Below are positions 20,550 to 32,962 of a DNA stretch of 64,000 nucleotides, one piece after another. The notes beneath the pieces were generated by a model. That model did not search any database, was not told where the DNA came from, and was given only the letters and a program-made list of their open reading frames with translations. The translations under genes were made by a program, and so were the position numbers. Origin of the DNA: Fistulifera solaris (taxonomy: Eukaryota; Bacillariophyta; Bacillariophyceae; Naviculales; Stauroneidaceae). Each line of letters opens with the position of its first letter. The stretch's first letter is position 1. Where the stretch lies: NCBI GenBank assembly GCA_030295235.1, contig AP026129.1, positions 806,001 to 870,000 on the forward strand, written 5' to 3'.

Positions 20550-22637
20550 ACGTCACCATATCATTCTCAATAAATTTTCGCGTTTCATAAAAAAAATTTT
20601 CCTCATATATATTTTATTCCTAATTTTTTAATCGTCAGAATCTAATCTTGACATTCGACTGAATTTTCCACTTTTCATTCACATATATTTCAGTCTGACA
20701 CTTCAATGAGTAAGCTTTGGTTCTAACTCCCTAGCCTTAGTGCGCTAGTAGAGGGCCAGCCCGAGCCCGTTTCCCAATGAGGGGGATTCCGTTTTGGCAT
20801 TCCGTATTTCGTCGTTCGCACAAAACCTTCGTTCCTCACTAAAAATCTTTTCGTCGCCATCGACATCAAACTAGCGTTTTCAATCGAATTTCGCGTAACT
20901 TTTGCTGTTTTTCTGCTTAATACTTTTCTTATGCGGTTTATAAATGAGCAGTTTCTTGGCGATCCTTGAGGGTAAGAGTGTCGATTTATCGGCTTTTAGG
21001 TCTTGCCAACGATCGAAATTTCACTGTCGACAGAGAAAACATTGCCGACAAAAGATCTCCGAAAGCCGAGAAACATACTGACGCCATTCTGTGACAATGT
21101 TCAAAAGCACCTTGCTTCGCCTCAGACGTTCTCACAAGAAAAGGCTTCTTTATCGTCTCATTCTTGCTAATCGATTTCCGCTTCAAAATTATCTTTCTCC
21201 TTGCGTCGGATCATCAACTTCGCACGAGCTAAAGAACCGCTTAAATTCAAATAAACTTAAGTCAATAGTAACGATTAATGAATATTTATTTCCTATTACC
21301 AATAAAACATTTATTTTTCCTCTGATATATCATTGTCGGGACCAAACTGAGTATCGACTTTGTACGCGAAACTCGCTTTGAGGCTTTCGGAATCGAGGCC
21401 AAATGCACGCTTCCCGACGGTCATTGTTGATTCACAGCTCTTCATTCAAAAATTAGAGATATTGCGGATTTTTTGAGGCAAAGGGCAACCCGGCCAAATC
21501 CGAAAAGATATCGCCACTGCCTTTCCACAAAGCTTTTCTTGAGCGCTGCGTACGAAGTCATCACATCAACTACTATTTATCCTCATTTCAATCCACAGGA
21601 TGTAAAAAACCGCTGGTTTATGCAACAATAGGCGCTTTAAAAGTCGCTTTTGGATAACGCATTCTGATTCTGATTGGTTGGACCTTTTGGACTTTTTGGA
21701 TCGTCTGATTCTGATATGCTGCATCCAAAAAGTTTCTTGGATGGCATGTCGCTAAGGTATGTCTTCCTCCTAAGTAAATCCAACGACGGACGGTCCAAAA
21801 AGGTCTTCCAGCATGGAGTGTTTGCCGTATTTTCCGTCCTTTATTTTGTAGTGAACATTCACTGTTCATAGAACAGACGCCAAAAAGCGTTTGTCTCTAC
21901 TTTAGCAAACGATCATTTTTGAATAAATGCGCACTATTTTGAATGAAATGATGATACCAGGTACGATGATTACCGGTATTTCATCAACGATTCTGGCAAG
22001 AGGCAAGAGCAAGAGGGGGAGAGAATTCATTCACTCGTCGTTCGTCGTTGTCATAGTCTGTTTGTTTGTATGAAAGGCCCAAAAGCGTTGAGAACAATTT
22101 ACTTAGGCTACATTATTTGAATGGATCCGGTACGACGTGATTACATAGGACCGGATCAAAAGTATGCCTAAATGAGAACGCGGCGTAGCGCTCGTAAGAA
22201 ATGAACGGAGGCTTCGGCGCGGACGAGATTTTCATTAGGGATTCCTTTTTACAGTTGCATTTTGGGTGCCGCAAGATTCAAAAAGTTCGAGCCGTAATCG
22301 AAGATCGGAATTCCGTAGAAAAGGTACGCGTTATTTTTGGCGGCGAACACGCCCGTCGAGATTACATTTCCTTGTTTCGAAGCGCGCGGTGACTGGCAGC
22401 AAGTAATGAGCCGAAAAGTGCACAGTAGGCCTTCGTAGCAAATCTACTCAGTCGAAAGCAAATTGAATTTGAGCGCACGCCGCCTTGCTCGCTCTCGCCC
22501 TCCATCACCTCCCCCTCACTAATTTTTTTCGACTCGGACGATGATGATCACTTGCAATTACAAGTAATTACCAAGAAGCAGTTCCTTACTTCCCAACGTT
22601 ACGATTCTTTCTTTTAATCAAAGACGACTATTGAGCG
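20550..22637. other. Long intergenic region upstream of the cyclin
   Basis: I recognise no gene in about 2.1 kb. The first 150 bp are very AT-rich. Other features are TACCAGGTA at 21955-21963, TACCGGTA at 21971-21978, and an 8-bp inverted repeat (GATCCGGT 22124-22131 and ACCGGATC 22150-22157). Short frames present have no protein character. The right end should hold the cyclin promoter. Confidence 0.55.
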
Positions 22638-24196
22638 ATGTCAACTAGACAAGACTTGCGTAGATCCTCTCGGCTGCAAGAACTAAACGCAAAACGAATT
22701 GCTGATAGCAACAAAAAAAATTCCTCCGCGCCCACAGTATCCGCACCTGTACCGATTCCATCATCTGGTCCTTCTCCGTATGCTTCGATCCCCCTCGGAG
22801 ATGACCTGCAGCCATCGCAGAGTGTTGCCAGCACGGCAACGGCGCCTCGGCGGCGAAGAACCGCGCCCACTATTGTTTCGAATTCACCGGCCAAACGACA
22901 GCGTCGTTACTACAACTTGCGTTCGTCGACCAAAAAGTTCATTCCATCCGCCGAACTCATACCCGCAGTCACACCGAAGCAGATCACATTCGAGGAAGAA
23001 GACGTCTATGACATCTATAACGGCCCCTTGGTAAAACAAGAGGACCCCTCGCTGGTTTGGTCATCGCAGCATTTTACCTCGTACGGTGCTACTTACTTAC
23101 AACATCAGAAGCAAAAGAGGAGCGTGAATATAACGACCTCTTTGGGACAACTGGTCCTTATCCGCCATGTGCCGTGGTCGAAAAATATGCATCTGATGAA
23201 AGCGAATGGAGATATAGGGATGATGACGAGGATGAACTCCACCACGATCGATACGAATACCGACAGCGGATCCTTTCTTTGAAGGAAGTTTCTCCACTGG
23301 ATGTTTCAACGAGACTACCGCAACAACCGATGATCTCGGCAAAGATGCGAGCTACTCTTGTCAACTGGTTGACCGAGGTTGCGAGCGAGTACAATGTCTC
23401 CAACACTGCTCTGCATTTGGCTATAACTTTATTGGATGCTTACCTCGCAAAAGGCGATTCCGAGTCCAGCTACAACGAAAACCTGATTGTTTATCGTAGC
23501 GAGTTTCAAGCATTGGGGTGGTAAGTGTTTCCTTTTGATGATATGGAACTCAACCGCGCATTTACTCACGACATCTTTTCTCCCAGTGCTTGTCTGTGGA
23601 TTGCATCCAAAATGGAGGACAAAACTCCACCAGAAATCAATGACCTGGTATACATTTCAGATCACTCCTTCTCTAGGTCGAAACTCGTTGAGATTGAGCT
23701 GCGCGTTTGCAGGACGCTCAACTTTCGCCTGCACCGCGTGACACCACATCATTACCTCGATACGTTCCTAAAGGCCAGTCATGCAGGAGATCCTCCCAAA
23801 CAGATGCTTTGGGATGCGACCGAGTACTTGCTTGAACTAAGTCGCCTCTCGTTCGAAATCTCTTTCCGACCACCGAGTCTTGTTGCTGCAGCGGCTCTTT
23901 ACTTGGCTCGTGCTACCGTTGGTATCATTCACAAGGGACGCAGCTACTGGTCGCCGACACTTGCTCATGTAACCCAATACTCGCTTGAAGACATCGAAGA
24001 CACTGTACTGATGCTCCACAAGTACCAGCTCCTGGCTTCTGAATCAAAAGAGTTCAGTGCCATCCACAGCAAGTATCGCCCACGCGAACATCACCACGTG
24101 GCGTTGAAGGTTCCGCCGCGCTTTGATAGCTTGGCGATTGATTTTGCTATTTGCGGAGATGTTCAATATGAATACCTCACAATTTCCCGGCCTTGA
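22638..24196 (+). CDS. Cyclin (A/B-type cyclin box)
   Basis: Two exons, 22638-23520 and 23587-24196, about 497 residues. The N-terminal 200 residues are Ser/Pro/Arg-rich and contain basic clusters (APRRRRTAP, PAKRQRR) that could act as nuclear signals. The cyclin N box is clear: ISAKMRATLVNWLTEVASEY (MRAxLxDWL-like, with Asn for Asp), ALHLAITLLDAYL, and across the intron LGCACLWIASKMED. The cyclin C domain follows (PSLVAAAALYLARATVG). Such proteins activate cyclin-dependent kinases in the cell cycle. No clear destruction box is visible at the N-terminus. A frame break in the A run near 23115 is repaired by one A. Subtype cannot be fixed without alignment. Confidence 0.87.
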
Positions 24197-25027
24197 AAAC
24201 TTGTTTCAAGTAAGCCAGGTGATAGCTAAGCTCGTTTAATGCTTACTCTAATTTCCGATGACATATCCCTCTCTTATCAATTCTTGATGGATTGTCTCAC
24301 TAGTTATAATGGCGTCCGTTGAAAGACAACACAAACCAGTGCATCCGTCATTACTAAATCATCATTTCATCAGTCATTGCTTCGCAACGCTTTCATAAGC
24401 TCTTCGTATAAACAGTATCGCGTATACCTACGAAAAGGTATTCTGTCCATAGCTTATGCCGAAGGGTTCCGCTTTGGTATTATTTGATTTAACTTTACGT
24501 TTATGTCAAGACTGCCAGTACCTGAGAATTCTTCTTTTCAATTCCGCAGCTACCACTGCTCTTGTTGCACAAGCTTAAAAAGCTTATTACTCTGTATGTG
24601 GTTGTGGTTGTAGTGATTTCGTGACCGCAAGGTGCATGGCGCGACGACTGGCGTTTTGCGATATCTGTCTAAGTAATTGAGCTGGAGGTGCGGGTGATTA
24701 GATTTTCTAGAGTTGTCTTATATGTGTTTTGCTTAAATAAAATGTCCAATAGTGCGCGCAAGCATATTTTCAAATTTTGTGTGAGGTATTATGTAGCTTG
24801 TGGAACAGCCAGTCCTAATTAAAAAGCCATGTCACACCTTCACGCGCGTCAGCTCCCCATTACATCCGCATCGCCATTATTTTTGATCGAGCTGCGAGAG
24901 GAGTCTTGACATTTCAGCGCATCAACCCTTACATCGCAGACGAAAACTCTTTCTATCAAAGTAGACGGAATATTGTATTCCGCGAAATAATGAAGCTGAA
25001 GCTACACTTACAATTTACGTTGATTAA
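24197..25027. other. Intergenic region
   Basis: No gene is seen in 831 bp. It carries the cyclin 3' end and the upstream region of the PqiA-like gene. Confidence 0.55.
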
Positions 25028-28000
25028 ATGATGCTTTTGATACGACTGCAGACCTTGTGCTTATTCGTCCTGTTGGGACCTGTATCGTCCTTTGAATTCT
25101 CTAATGGAATAATTACTCTACCAGAGTACACACTCCACGCTGACGACGTGACAGCATCTATGAAAGACATTATCTGTCACAACCTGACAGTTGGGGATGT
25201 AGACCTCAACAGTCAAGTCAGAAATGAAATTGTGATGGTTTCGGCTGAACTCAAAGACGTCGGGCTTGTATGCCGAATGGATCTGTCGTTGACGTGGAAT
25301 GACATCCAAGCTGATGCACAAGCGTACATTGAAACAGACAATACAGATGTATCCAGCCAATTTCGATTAAAAGGCGATGTACTGCAGGTCGACGAATGCG
25401 TAGCAACAGTCCGGTTGGAAGAAATGGATATTACTGGAGTGACTGGTCTTTTCGGCGCTTTTGTGGATAGCATGCGTGAGTCGTGGATGACAGGAATAGA
25501 GAATGCTCTTGGGACTATTATTTGTGAACAATTTGAAGCGGAAATACCTAATATTCTGGGGAACAACGTCAAAGATTTATCTGCCCTGTTCGCCCGTCTT
25601 GCGGCTGCCAACGCGCACGAATGGACTCCTTCCTATCAGCAGCTCACCCGTGATTCTCCGCTGGTGCGTCTTGACAAGTATGAGAGTTCCATAGAAATGA
25701 TCACACAATTGGCATGGATGCTTTCAAGCTACTATCTGAATAGTACAAAGGACGATGGCACTCTGGTAGCCAACTCTTTTGCGAGGCAATTATTCCACAA
25801 CAATTCAAATGCATACGAAATGAAAAACTTATTTTACTCCTTCGACCTGAAAAATTCAATGCTTGGTGACTGGGGTCTTGACTCTGTAGAAATAGCAGGC
25901 GGCAGTGTCATTGGTTTGGATAGCGTCGTAAAGTTCAATGGCATCATTCCTACAGGTCCAACCACATTACAAACGTCGGTCGTGCTACAAAAACTTCACA
26001 TCACTCTTGATGCTGTTCTTTACATCAACGAAACGGTCGTCGTGGATGGCACGATTGTTGACTCTACATTGATCGCAGACAGTTTCCAGGTTGATCTCGT
26101 ATTGAGTAATGTCTTTGCAACGATTGATCTAAGAGTGGAGCTTCTGGCTATGTTTTTGGAAGATCTACAGGTCGGGGTCTTACTATCATCACCAAGTATC
26201 TTGACATGTTTGCTAGGAGCAATTAAGAAGGCATCGGTAGCCAATCTGCGCTTCGAGAAACTTGATTATCTGGCGCCAGCAGTGACGGACTTAGATCCCT
26301 TGCTACAAAAACTTCTCAGTGGGTTACTTGATCTCGTAATGGTGAAATATGCCGACGAACTACCTGGTGTGATTGGTCATCTGGTAAATAATGCAGTGCT
26401 TCAGAGTCGGCCACAGTATGAAGGTGATGATAATACTACTTGTGACTTCCCGTCGAAAATAGGTACCAATGCTGAGCATTTGGACTTCCGAGACTTACTG
26501 CTTCCACCTGATAAAGCAGCGGCAGCAGGTGCGACCGGCAATATACCTTATGGTCCTCGAGCGTTCGAAATCAAAGATCATATTGACAACCAGCTGTTAA
26601 AGGCAAATCCTGGAACTGATCGACCATTCCTAAATGACAAGGCGCCAGCTACCACCATGCAATCGGGAATCCCAGGGACTTTTACGTTTACTGGAAGACG
26701 ACCAGTTTTCACTTACGAAAGTAAAATTGCAGTCGGGAATTCCACCATTCCTATTAATTTGGCATTCAAGAATGTCACAATTAACAACCTTAACCATTGG
26801 CTTTCTCCATTGATAATTCTTCAACCTGATCTGAATGAGTCTTCGGGATTGAAGAATCATATTCAGTTTGGAATGGACGGAGACCCAACTCTTACAATCT
26901 CAAGTATTGTTGAACTAAAAATTGATAATGAAATCGCAAATGATTTCGCAGTCAACTTCGAGACCAAATCTCTGAGCTTGCTTGTCGATTTGTTGCTCAA
27001 TGTTCGAGAAGATCCGTTTCTTTTCTACAGAGTCGGGGATTTACAAAAGGTGACTGCCTTGCGTCGCTACTAGAATCGAGTGGAATCCTGGAGAATGTTC
27101 GAACCGAAACAGGGGTCCCACCATTTGATTTGTCCGCTTTTGATATGCAGCTCAAAGGTGTAAAATTAGACGTGCAATGTCAGACATGTAGTGATGGAAC
27201 GACAGAAATGGTTGCCGAAGTCGTGTCAAACATAATCAGAAACGTATTCGCCGATGGCTTGACTTTACACATGGGATACAATCAGCTGGCGGAAAAAGAT
27301 GAAACGCGGAACATTGTATCGGAATTGCTCAATACCATCGAGCGACGATCGCATCTTCTTCGACACTTTTTCGATAAGCTTATCGCTGATTCTCACAAAA
27401 CCTGTGAGAGCAGTCCTGAGTATGATCCAAATGCGAGTTTTGAGAAAGCCAATCTTTTGGAAAACCTGGGTTTCACGCTACAAGAGACATTTGATCGTTC
27501 ACAGCCCGTGAAAGCATCAAAGGAAAACAGAGGGTGCATGATATGCTTAATTGTCCTTATTTGTACTCTGACTTGCGCCTGGATTTCTTTTCAAGCGTTT
27601 TTGCAATATCGGATGCGCGAGGGTCAGCGCGAATGGCTTTACTCTTTAGCCCCTTCCCAACTGATTGCGATTTATGAGGAGCAAGAAAAGTCAAAGTATT
27701 GTGATCAGATGACGAACCAATGCTCCCAGCCGATTTTCTTCTGTGAAAGTATATCCAATCTACGAAAGATCTCAGTTATTGCTGCTTTGATAGGCTCCAT
27801 CGTTCTTTTTCTTCTGGGAATTTCAAGCACGGCTGCGACGATATCATTCGATCTCTACACAAGCAATGCTAAGACATACAGCTTTTCCGTCGATTATACA
27901 CTGATGACAATAGTGGAGCTGACATGGAATTCGGGTGGATTTTTCATGGCTATAGTCATGGCATTTCTTGTTGGACTCTGGCCGATGGTTCGCCAATTTA

Positions 28001-29402
28001 TGACTCTGTTTCTATTGTTTATTCCCTCGACGTATTTTGATGTCACGCAGAGAGGCCAGATCTTGCTCTTACTTGATCGGGTCGGGAAGTTGTCAATGCT
28101 CGGTACGTCACGATATCCCGCGCACTACTGTTTGACAATGTGCAATTATCTCACATTCCTATTTTTAAAACGACAGTCGTATTACTGGGCATGTTAAATA
28201 CGGCTTCATTTTTTACTTCAATCGAAAGCCGTCCTGATTACATTCTTCCGTTCAAGTTGCAGCTAATGTATGTACCGCTTTGGGGGACTTATGCGACATT
28301 CTTGGGCCAACTCATTTCTCATATAATTGCCGGGGCCATTCTTGATTTCCATCACCTATCTCTGAGAGATGCTCAATCGAAGATCAAAGGACCTGGGACA
28401 GTGCCAACGCTGGATGGCAGAGAAGACCTTAGTTCAAATCGTGATGAGGAGGAAATACAGGATGAGGGACATCACCATGATGTTTCAGCTTCTGACGAAA
28501 AAAAGCGGGAAGACATGCATCGCCGTGAATCTAGCTGTTTGGCGACCACTCTGTTTACGAGCGGTACTCCTTCCGGAAACAAAAGGATAGCCGTGCGACC
28601 TTTAGGTCAAAAGCTTCTTCTCACTATGGCCGTCGTCTCAGTTGTGCTTTCATGTGCTGGTAGTGTTATGACGTCCTACTATTCGAACGTGGAAGGTATT
28701 TTGAATGACATCATGGCCTTGGAGCATGTTATACTGAAAATGACGACCGACCATTCTGTCTTTTCTGTCATGGGAGTACTTTTGGATCAAGCCGCATCAT
28801 TGAACCAGCCTCTTCAATATCTCGGACACGGGTTGATGTTATGGTATTTGTTGTTCGGTGTCGTTTTTGCACCAGTGTTCTTGATATCAGTACTGCTCGT
28901 GCAGTGGTTGCTGCCATTGACCGATGCGACGCGTCGAAAGCTTGATCTGGTAATCCAAAGAGTCTTGTCCTGGCAAGCTACCGAAATATACATTGTCGCA
29001 ACCATAGCCGGAGCTTGGCAAATGGATGATTTAGCATACTATATGACCAGCTCTATGTGCTGGGCATTCGATCCACTCATTGAATTTATGGCGCAGAATG
29101 GTTGGATCTCACATGCTCAGTGTTTCGGCGTACAAGGAAACGTGGGTGGCGGAGGAATTGCGCTCTGTTGTGGGTGTGCCCTGCTATTCCTCACACTGAA
29201 CTTTGTTAGCAGCGCCCAGAAGCAAAAGGAGCGCGAATCGGAGCTTCTTGCACTGGCATCAGTGGTTAGAAAGAGCGGTAATTCTGTTGTTGACGGGCAT
29301 GGTGCAGCTCTCTCCAAGGAGATAATTGACGCAATTGATTTATTCCCCCTGCAGTTCACGGACAAGTTCAGTTGGTTGTTACAGGAAGAATCATCAGCAT
29401 AA
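25028..29402 (+). CDS. Large membrane protein: secreted (possibly lipid-binding) region plus PqiA-like membrane domains
   Basis: About 1,433 residues in two exons (25028-28102, 28177-29402). A signal peptide is obvious (residues 1-21, ending PVSSF). Residues about 25-830 form a soluble, probably extracytoplasmic region with alternating polar/hydrophobic beta-like segments. Two similar halves can be seen, each with an amphipathic stretch before a short Cys-containing segment (SSPSILTCLLGAI and GDCLASLLE). This recalls BPI/TULIP lipid-binding proteins, but I see no decisive motif. The rest has about eight or nine membrane helices. RGQILLLLDRVGKLSML and KLDLVIQRVLSWQATEIYIVATI resemble the paired motifs of bacterial PqiA membrane proteins, which work in lipid transport between membranes. 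One frame break in the A run near 27050 is repaired by one base. The PqiA match is moderate; the lipid role is inference. Confidence 0.7.
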
Positions 29403-29441
29403 TAATGTCACAAATACTAGGTCTAAACTGTTTGTATTTTT

Positions 29442-30561
29442 CTATTGTCGGGACAGTACTTGTTGCTCGATCCAGTTCAAGGGAACTTTCGATTTTTGCG
29501 TCACTCGTGTCACACCCCATCGTTCTTGGATTTCCAAGGGTTCTACCAGTATTGGTCCTTCTCGTTGCTTCCAAAAAAGTTGCAAAATTGTAGCGACTGC
29601 TTGAGGTGCTTCATGATTGGGACAGTGGCCGACATCGGATAGTTCGACGTATTGGGCCGTGCACTCGGCTGGCAAGCCATATAAAATCTGTTGTGCAATG
29701 GCAGGCGTACACCAAGGATCATCCGCCCCATACGCGAGTAACACCGGACATTGAAGGCGCGCCAAGCATTGGCGAAACGTTAATGCTTTCTCTGTACCGT
29801 CGTCGCTGCTCTCTAGGAGAGTAATCGGAGGAGACCATAGAATACTCGCGAATGCAGCGTGCCCCCCATTTCCCGTTGTACAAGCATAAATTTGTTCCGC
29901 CAAGTTCCCGTCAAAAGCTTCTTTATTGTGATAGCAGTTCTGTAAAAACAATTGTATCGTCGTTTTGTCGCGCATTCGATCAAACGCCCATCGACCAATG
30001 GCCCGGGGAATGGCCGGCGCCGGTAATGCTCCCGACCAACCGGGCAAATTGAGTCCCCACACCGGTGTAGCATTTAATAAAGAAAGGGTGGCAATGTGAC
30101 CCGGTATTTGTTGTGCAACAAAAACGCACAAATGTCCTCCGACCGAATTACCGACCAAATGCAGTTTTTGCGGCGCGGGGAATTGTGTTTGTATGAAATC
30201 GACAATCTGTTCTACCCATGTATTCCCACTATAGCACAATCCTTTCTCACTGTCCGACATCCCGTCTTGACAGTCAATCGGCCAAGAAGCGCCTTGTCCC
30301 AAGTAGTCAATAGCGTACAGACGATAAGCATCATTGTCGAGTGATTGCATGAGCAACTCTTGATGGAAGGAAGGAACCAACTCCGAAACCATTCAACAAA
30401 AGCACAGGCTGCTGATCGGGTCGGTTCCCATTCTTTTCATAATAAGCAATCGGATGGCCTCGCCAGTTCCAGGTTTGTCGTGTCATTGTGGCGTCTATTG
30501 TGGAGAGACTCGTCGTGCTGATTGGAAGCATCCACAGAAACGGTAGAAGCCATAAATACAT
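29442..30561 (-). CDS. Alpha/beta hydrolase with N-terminal signal
   Basis: About 372 residues from ATG 30561. The first 20 residues are a hydrophobic signal peptide (WLLPFLWMLPISTTS), so entry to the secretory route or plastid is likely. The hydrolase fold shows the oxyanion segment LLLNGFGVGSF, AIDYLGQGASWP, the nucleophile elbow VGNSVGG (Ser), the acid YGADDPW (Asp) and the final VGHCPNHE (His). It resembles the plant plastid esterase group that includes pheophytinase-like proteins; the substrate is unknown. The frame breaks at 30365-30376, where the plus strand has GGAAGGAAGGAA. One base or one GGAA unit too many would explain it. It is convergent with the PqiA-like gene, 40 bp apart. Confidence 0.85.
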
Positions 30562-31042
30562 GACGGCGAGCGTGATTTTCGTAAACTACAGTCCCGATTA
30601 TTGATTCCTTTATTGAATATTGGTCTGAGTTTAGCACAAATGAGCTGCTGTTAAATTCATTTTTATAAAACAGGCGATGCGCTAAAAAAAGAAAAAATGG
30701 CTCATTACTTTGTATGCAGTTGTGTACCAGGTTCCGGGTACCTGGTGTGTGCGACGTGCGACCAAACAGCTTAAAATCGTACCGGTATCAAAATGGAAAC
30801 CGAATATTACATTCAAGACACGGCCAGCAAGAACAAAACTAAAAAAAAATAATTGACGTTAACTATCGTGACGGCATTGCTATTGATGTGTAAACGGGTG
30901 TGACTATGTAACGATTAATTTTACTTAAAGACTGGGTATTGATTGTTTATCGCATTGTGTATGAAACAAATGTACCTGGTACTACGTAGTTTATTGGTAA
31001 CAAGCAAGTAAAACGTAAAACAATCAAAGTAAGGTTAGTGTT

Positions 31043-31063
31043 CATGACTGAAAAGAAGTCGTG
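31043..31063. repeat. Dispersed hairpin, copy 2
   Basis: CATGACT and AGTCGTG form a 7-bp stem around GAAAAGA. The flanks TT and GGCGA are shared with copy 3. Confidence 0.55.
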
Positions 31064-31248
31064 GCGATAGGTCTCCTACACCTATGATCATAGTCCTACG
31101 AACGGCAACGATCAGCAAGGATAATCGAAATATAGAACCGAGAAATGCGTTGGAAATATTACTCAAGGATTTTTCATTGTATGGTGGACAATAAAGCTTA
31201 ACAAAGGTTTATTATTTAAACCATACATGATTCGAAAGAAGTCCAGTT

Positions 31249-31269
31249 CATGACTGAAGAGCAGTCGTG
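31249..31269. repeat. Dispersed hairpin, copy 3
   Basis: CATGACTG-AAGAG-CAGTCGTG, an 8-bp stem with a 5-base loop, 206 bp from copy 2. Confidence 0.6.
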
Positions 31270-32100
31270 GCGAATTACAGACAACACTTTGAGTCCATAG
31301 TAAATATGGAACTAAACGGTCCGCAAGGATTTTGGACATTATAAATTCGACGAGTTCGTTGCAAAGGCTGCTAATGGTAGTTCCATAAAAATAGACACAG
31401 TTATAGCTTACCAAGCTAGGAGAATCAATGAAACTATCAAAAATTATCGGTTTTTTATCAAGTGAATTGACACGGCCACGATTTCGAAACTTGCTCCGAC
31501 CCGTCTACAGAAACATATTCTGCAGTCGAGGGCGCGACAATGTACAAGAACTTTGCATAGATTCCGTTGAGACTTGTGTTTCATCGATCTCCATGATTTA
31601 AATGATGCTGCTGTTCTTTGGCTGACATTTGCTGCCCTCCCTGAAAGAATTTTTACCTGACAAATGCTTCGGAAGGTATTTTGAACGTGAAAATGACAAA
31701 CATGCAGCTTCATTGATAGGAGTTCGAAACGAAGGTGCGGCAGCAATCGTCGATGGTGTAAAGGGTAATCCATAAGAGGGAACAACTTTCATTCAATATA
31801 TTAATATGGCTTCATAGTTGAAAAACCTTAATGTGAGTCGATCCCAGTGTCAGATTATGGATATCAATTGATTCAGTTGAAGATACTGATGAAGTGGTTT
31901 TGCTTCGCTAAGTACAAACCATTCCTTTCTATGTCCTTTTGCAAGTAAAATCCGTGGAATTTTTCAAGGCGATAGGGAGGAAGAAAAGAAGCCAAGTGCA
32001 TCGCAACTCCATGATTTGCACGTTATTTTTCCGCTGTTTGTGTTCAATTTATGATCTCTCCGATTGATTCACAGAGTATCCTCTTCTCTATACTATCGCG

Positions 32101-32785
32101 ATGAAAGCTAAATTACCGCAATACTCCATGAGATTGGCTGTCTTTGATCTGGATTACACCATTTGGCAACCCGAAATGTATCAGTTGCACGGACGCCCGA
32201 AATTGGTGCCGACGCCAGCGAATCTTTCTTCGAATTTGATAAAGGAAACCCGCACGAAGCACGACGAAATGATTCTGGTGGACTCGAAACGAACCAGCAC
32301 TCTGATGCGGGTCTTTCCTGGAGCGTAAGTTCATCGTCCGATTCGTCTCGTCTTTTACTTTTCCTTTTTCTCACATTTTATTGAATGGAATCCATAATCG
32401 TCATCCCAGAGCATCGGCACTGTACGAAATCAAAGAACTTCGTAAACGAGGTCATGATATTCAGGCGGCTGTCTCGTCACGAACCGACGAACCGGAATGG
32501 GCGCGCATGTGTATGGATCATTTGGTGCTGGACGATGGAGTCACGACGTTGGCCGAATGCTTTGGTCGGCGCGTCGAAATTGGATACAATGACAAATCCC
32601 TGCATTTGCAACGGTTGCATCAAGCGACTGGTGTTTCGTATCACGAAATGTGCTTCTTTGACAATGAGCATTACAATATCAAAGACGTGCAACGAAAACT
32701 GCCGGCCGTTAAGTGCTTCTATACGCCCAACGGCATGTCGGAGAAAGCTTGGGAGGAAGCCAAAAGCGCATTTCGGTGGGAGTAG
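32101..32785 (+). CDS. HAD-superfamily phosphatase, magnesium-dependent phosphatase-1 (MDP-1) type
   Basis: Two exons, 32101-32324 and 32410-32785, 199 residues, in frame. The HAD nucleophile motif is VFDLDYTIW (DxDxT), matching MDP-1, in which Trp follows closely. The next conserved parts are AAVSSRTDEPEWA (motif II with Ser/Arg-Thr), a Lys in YNDKSLHLQRL (motif III) and FFDNEHYNIKDV (motif IV, DNExxN). MDP-1 enzymes dephosphorylate phosphotyrosine or sugar phosphates (fructosamine-6-phosphate in animals). The ATG at 32128 is a possible alternative start only nine codons on. No targeting signal is seen, so a cytosolic place is likely. A decayed second copy lies about 180 bp downstream. Confidence 0.88.
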
Positions 32786-32962
32786 TGGAATGATAGAAAG
32801 TGAGCAGAAAGTAACGTATTGAGGACATTCATCGATCTTGACCATCTACAATACTGTGATTTGCAAGCGATAGTACTGGCAAAGTGGCGATTGTTCTCGC
32901 GAACTACCAACATCACATGTAGCACCTCATTTCCACCGCGATTACAACGAAGCAAAATGTGA

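Larger units (their letters stand above)
30562..32100. other. Intergenic region with dispersed hairpins
   Basis: No complete gene is seen in 1.5 kb. It contains hairpin copies 2 and 3 (31043 and 31249), TACCGGTA at 30780-30787, TACCTGGTA at 30973-30981 and a coding-like plus-strand segment of 44 codons ending at a stop at 31773-31775. Confidence 0.55.

Noticed and set aside
19999-20559. Minus-strand 186-codon frame through the minisatellite as a repeat protein
   Set aside because: Three frames are equally open because the unit lacks stops. The sequence downstream is not in frame with the oxygenase core in a sensible way. Kept only as a remote option in the findings.
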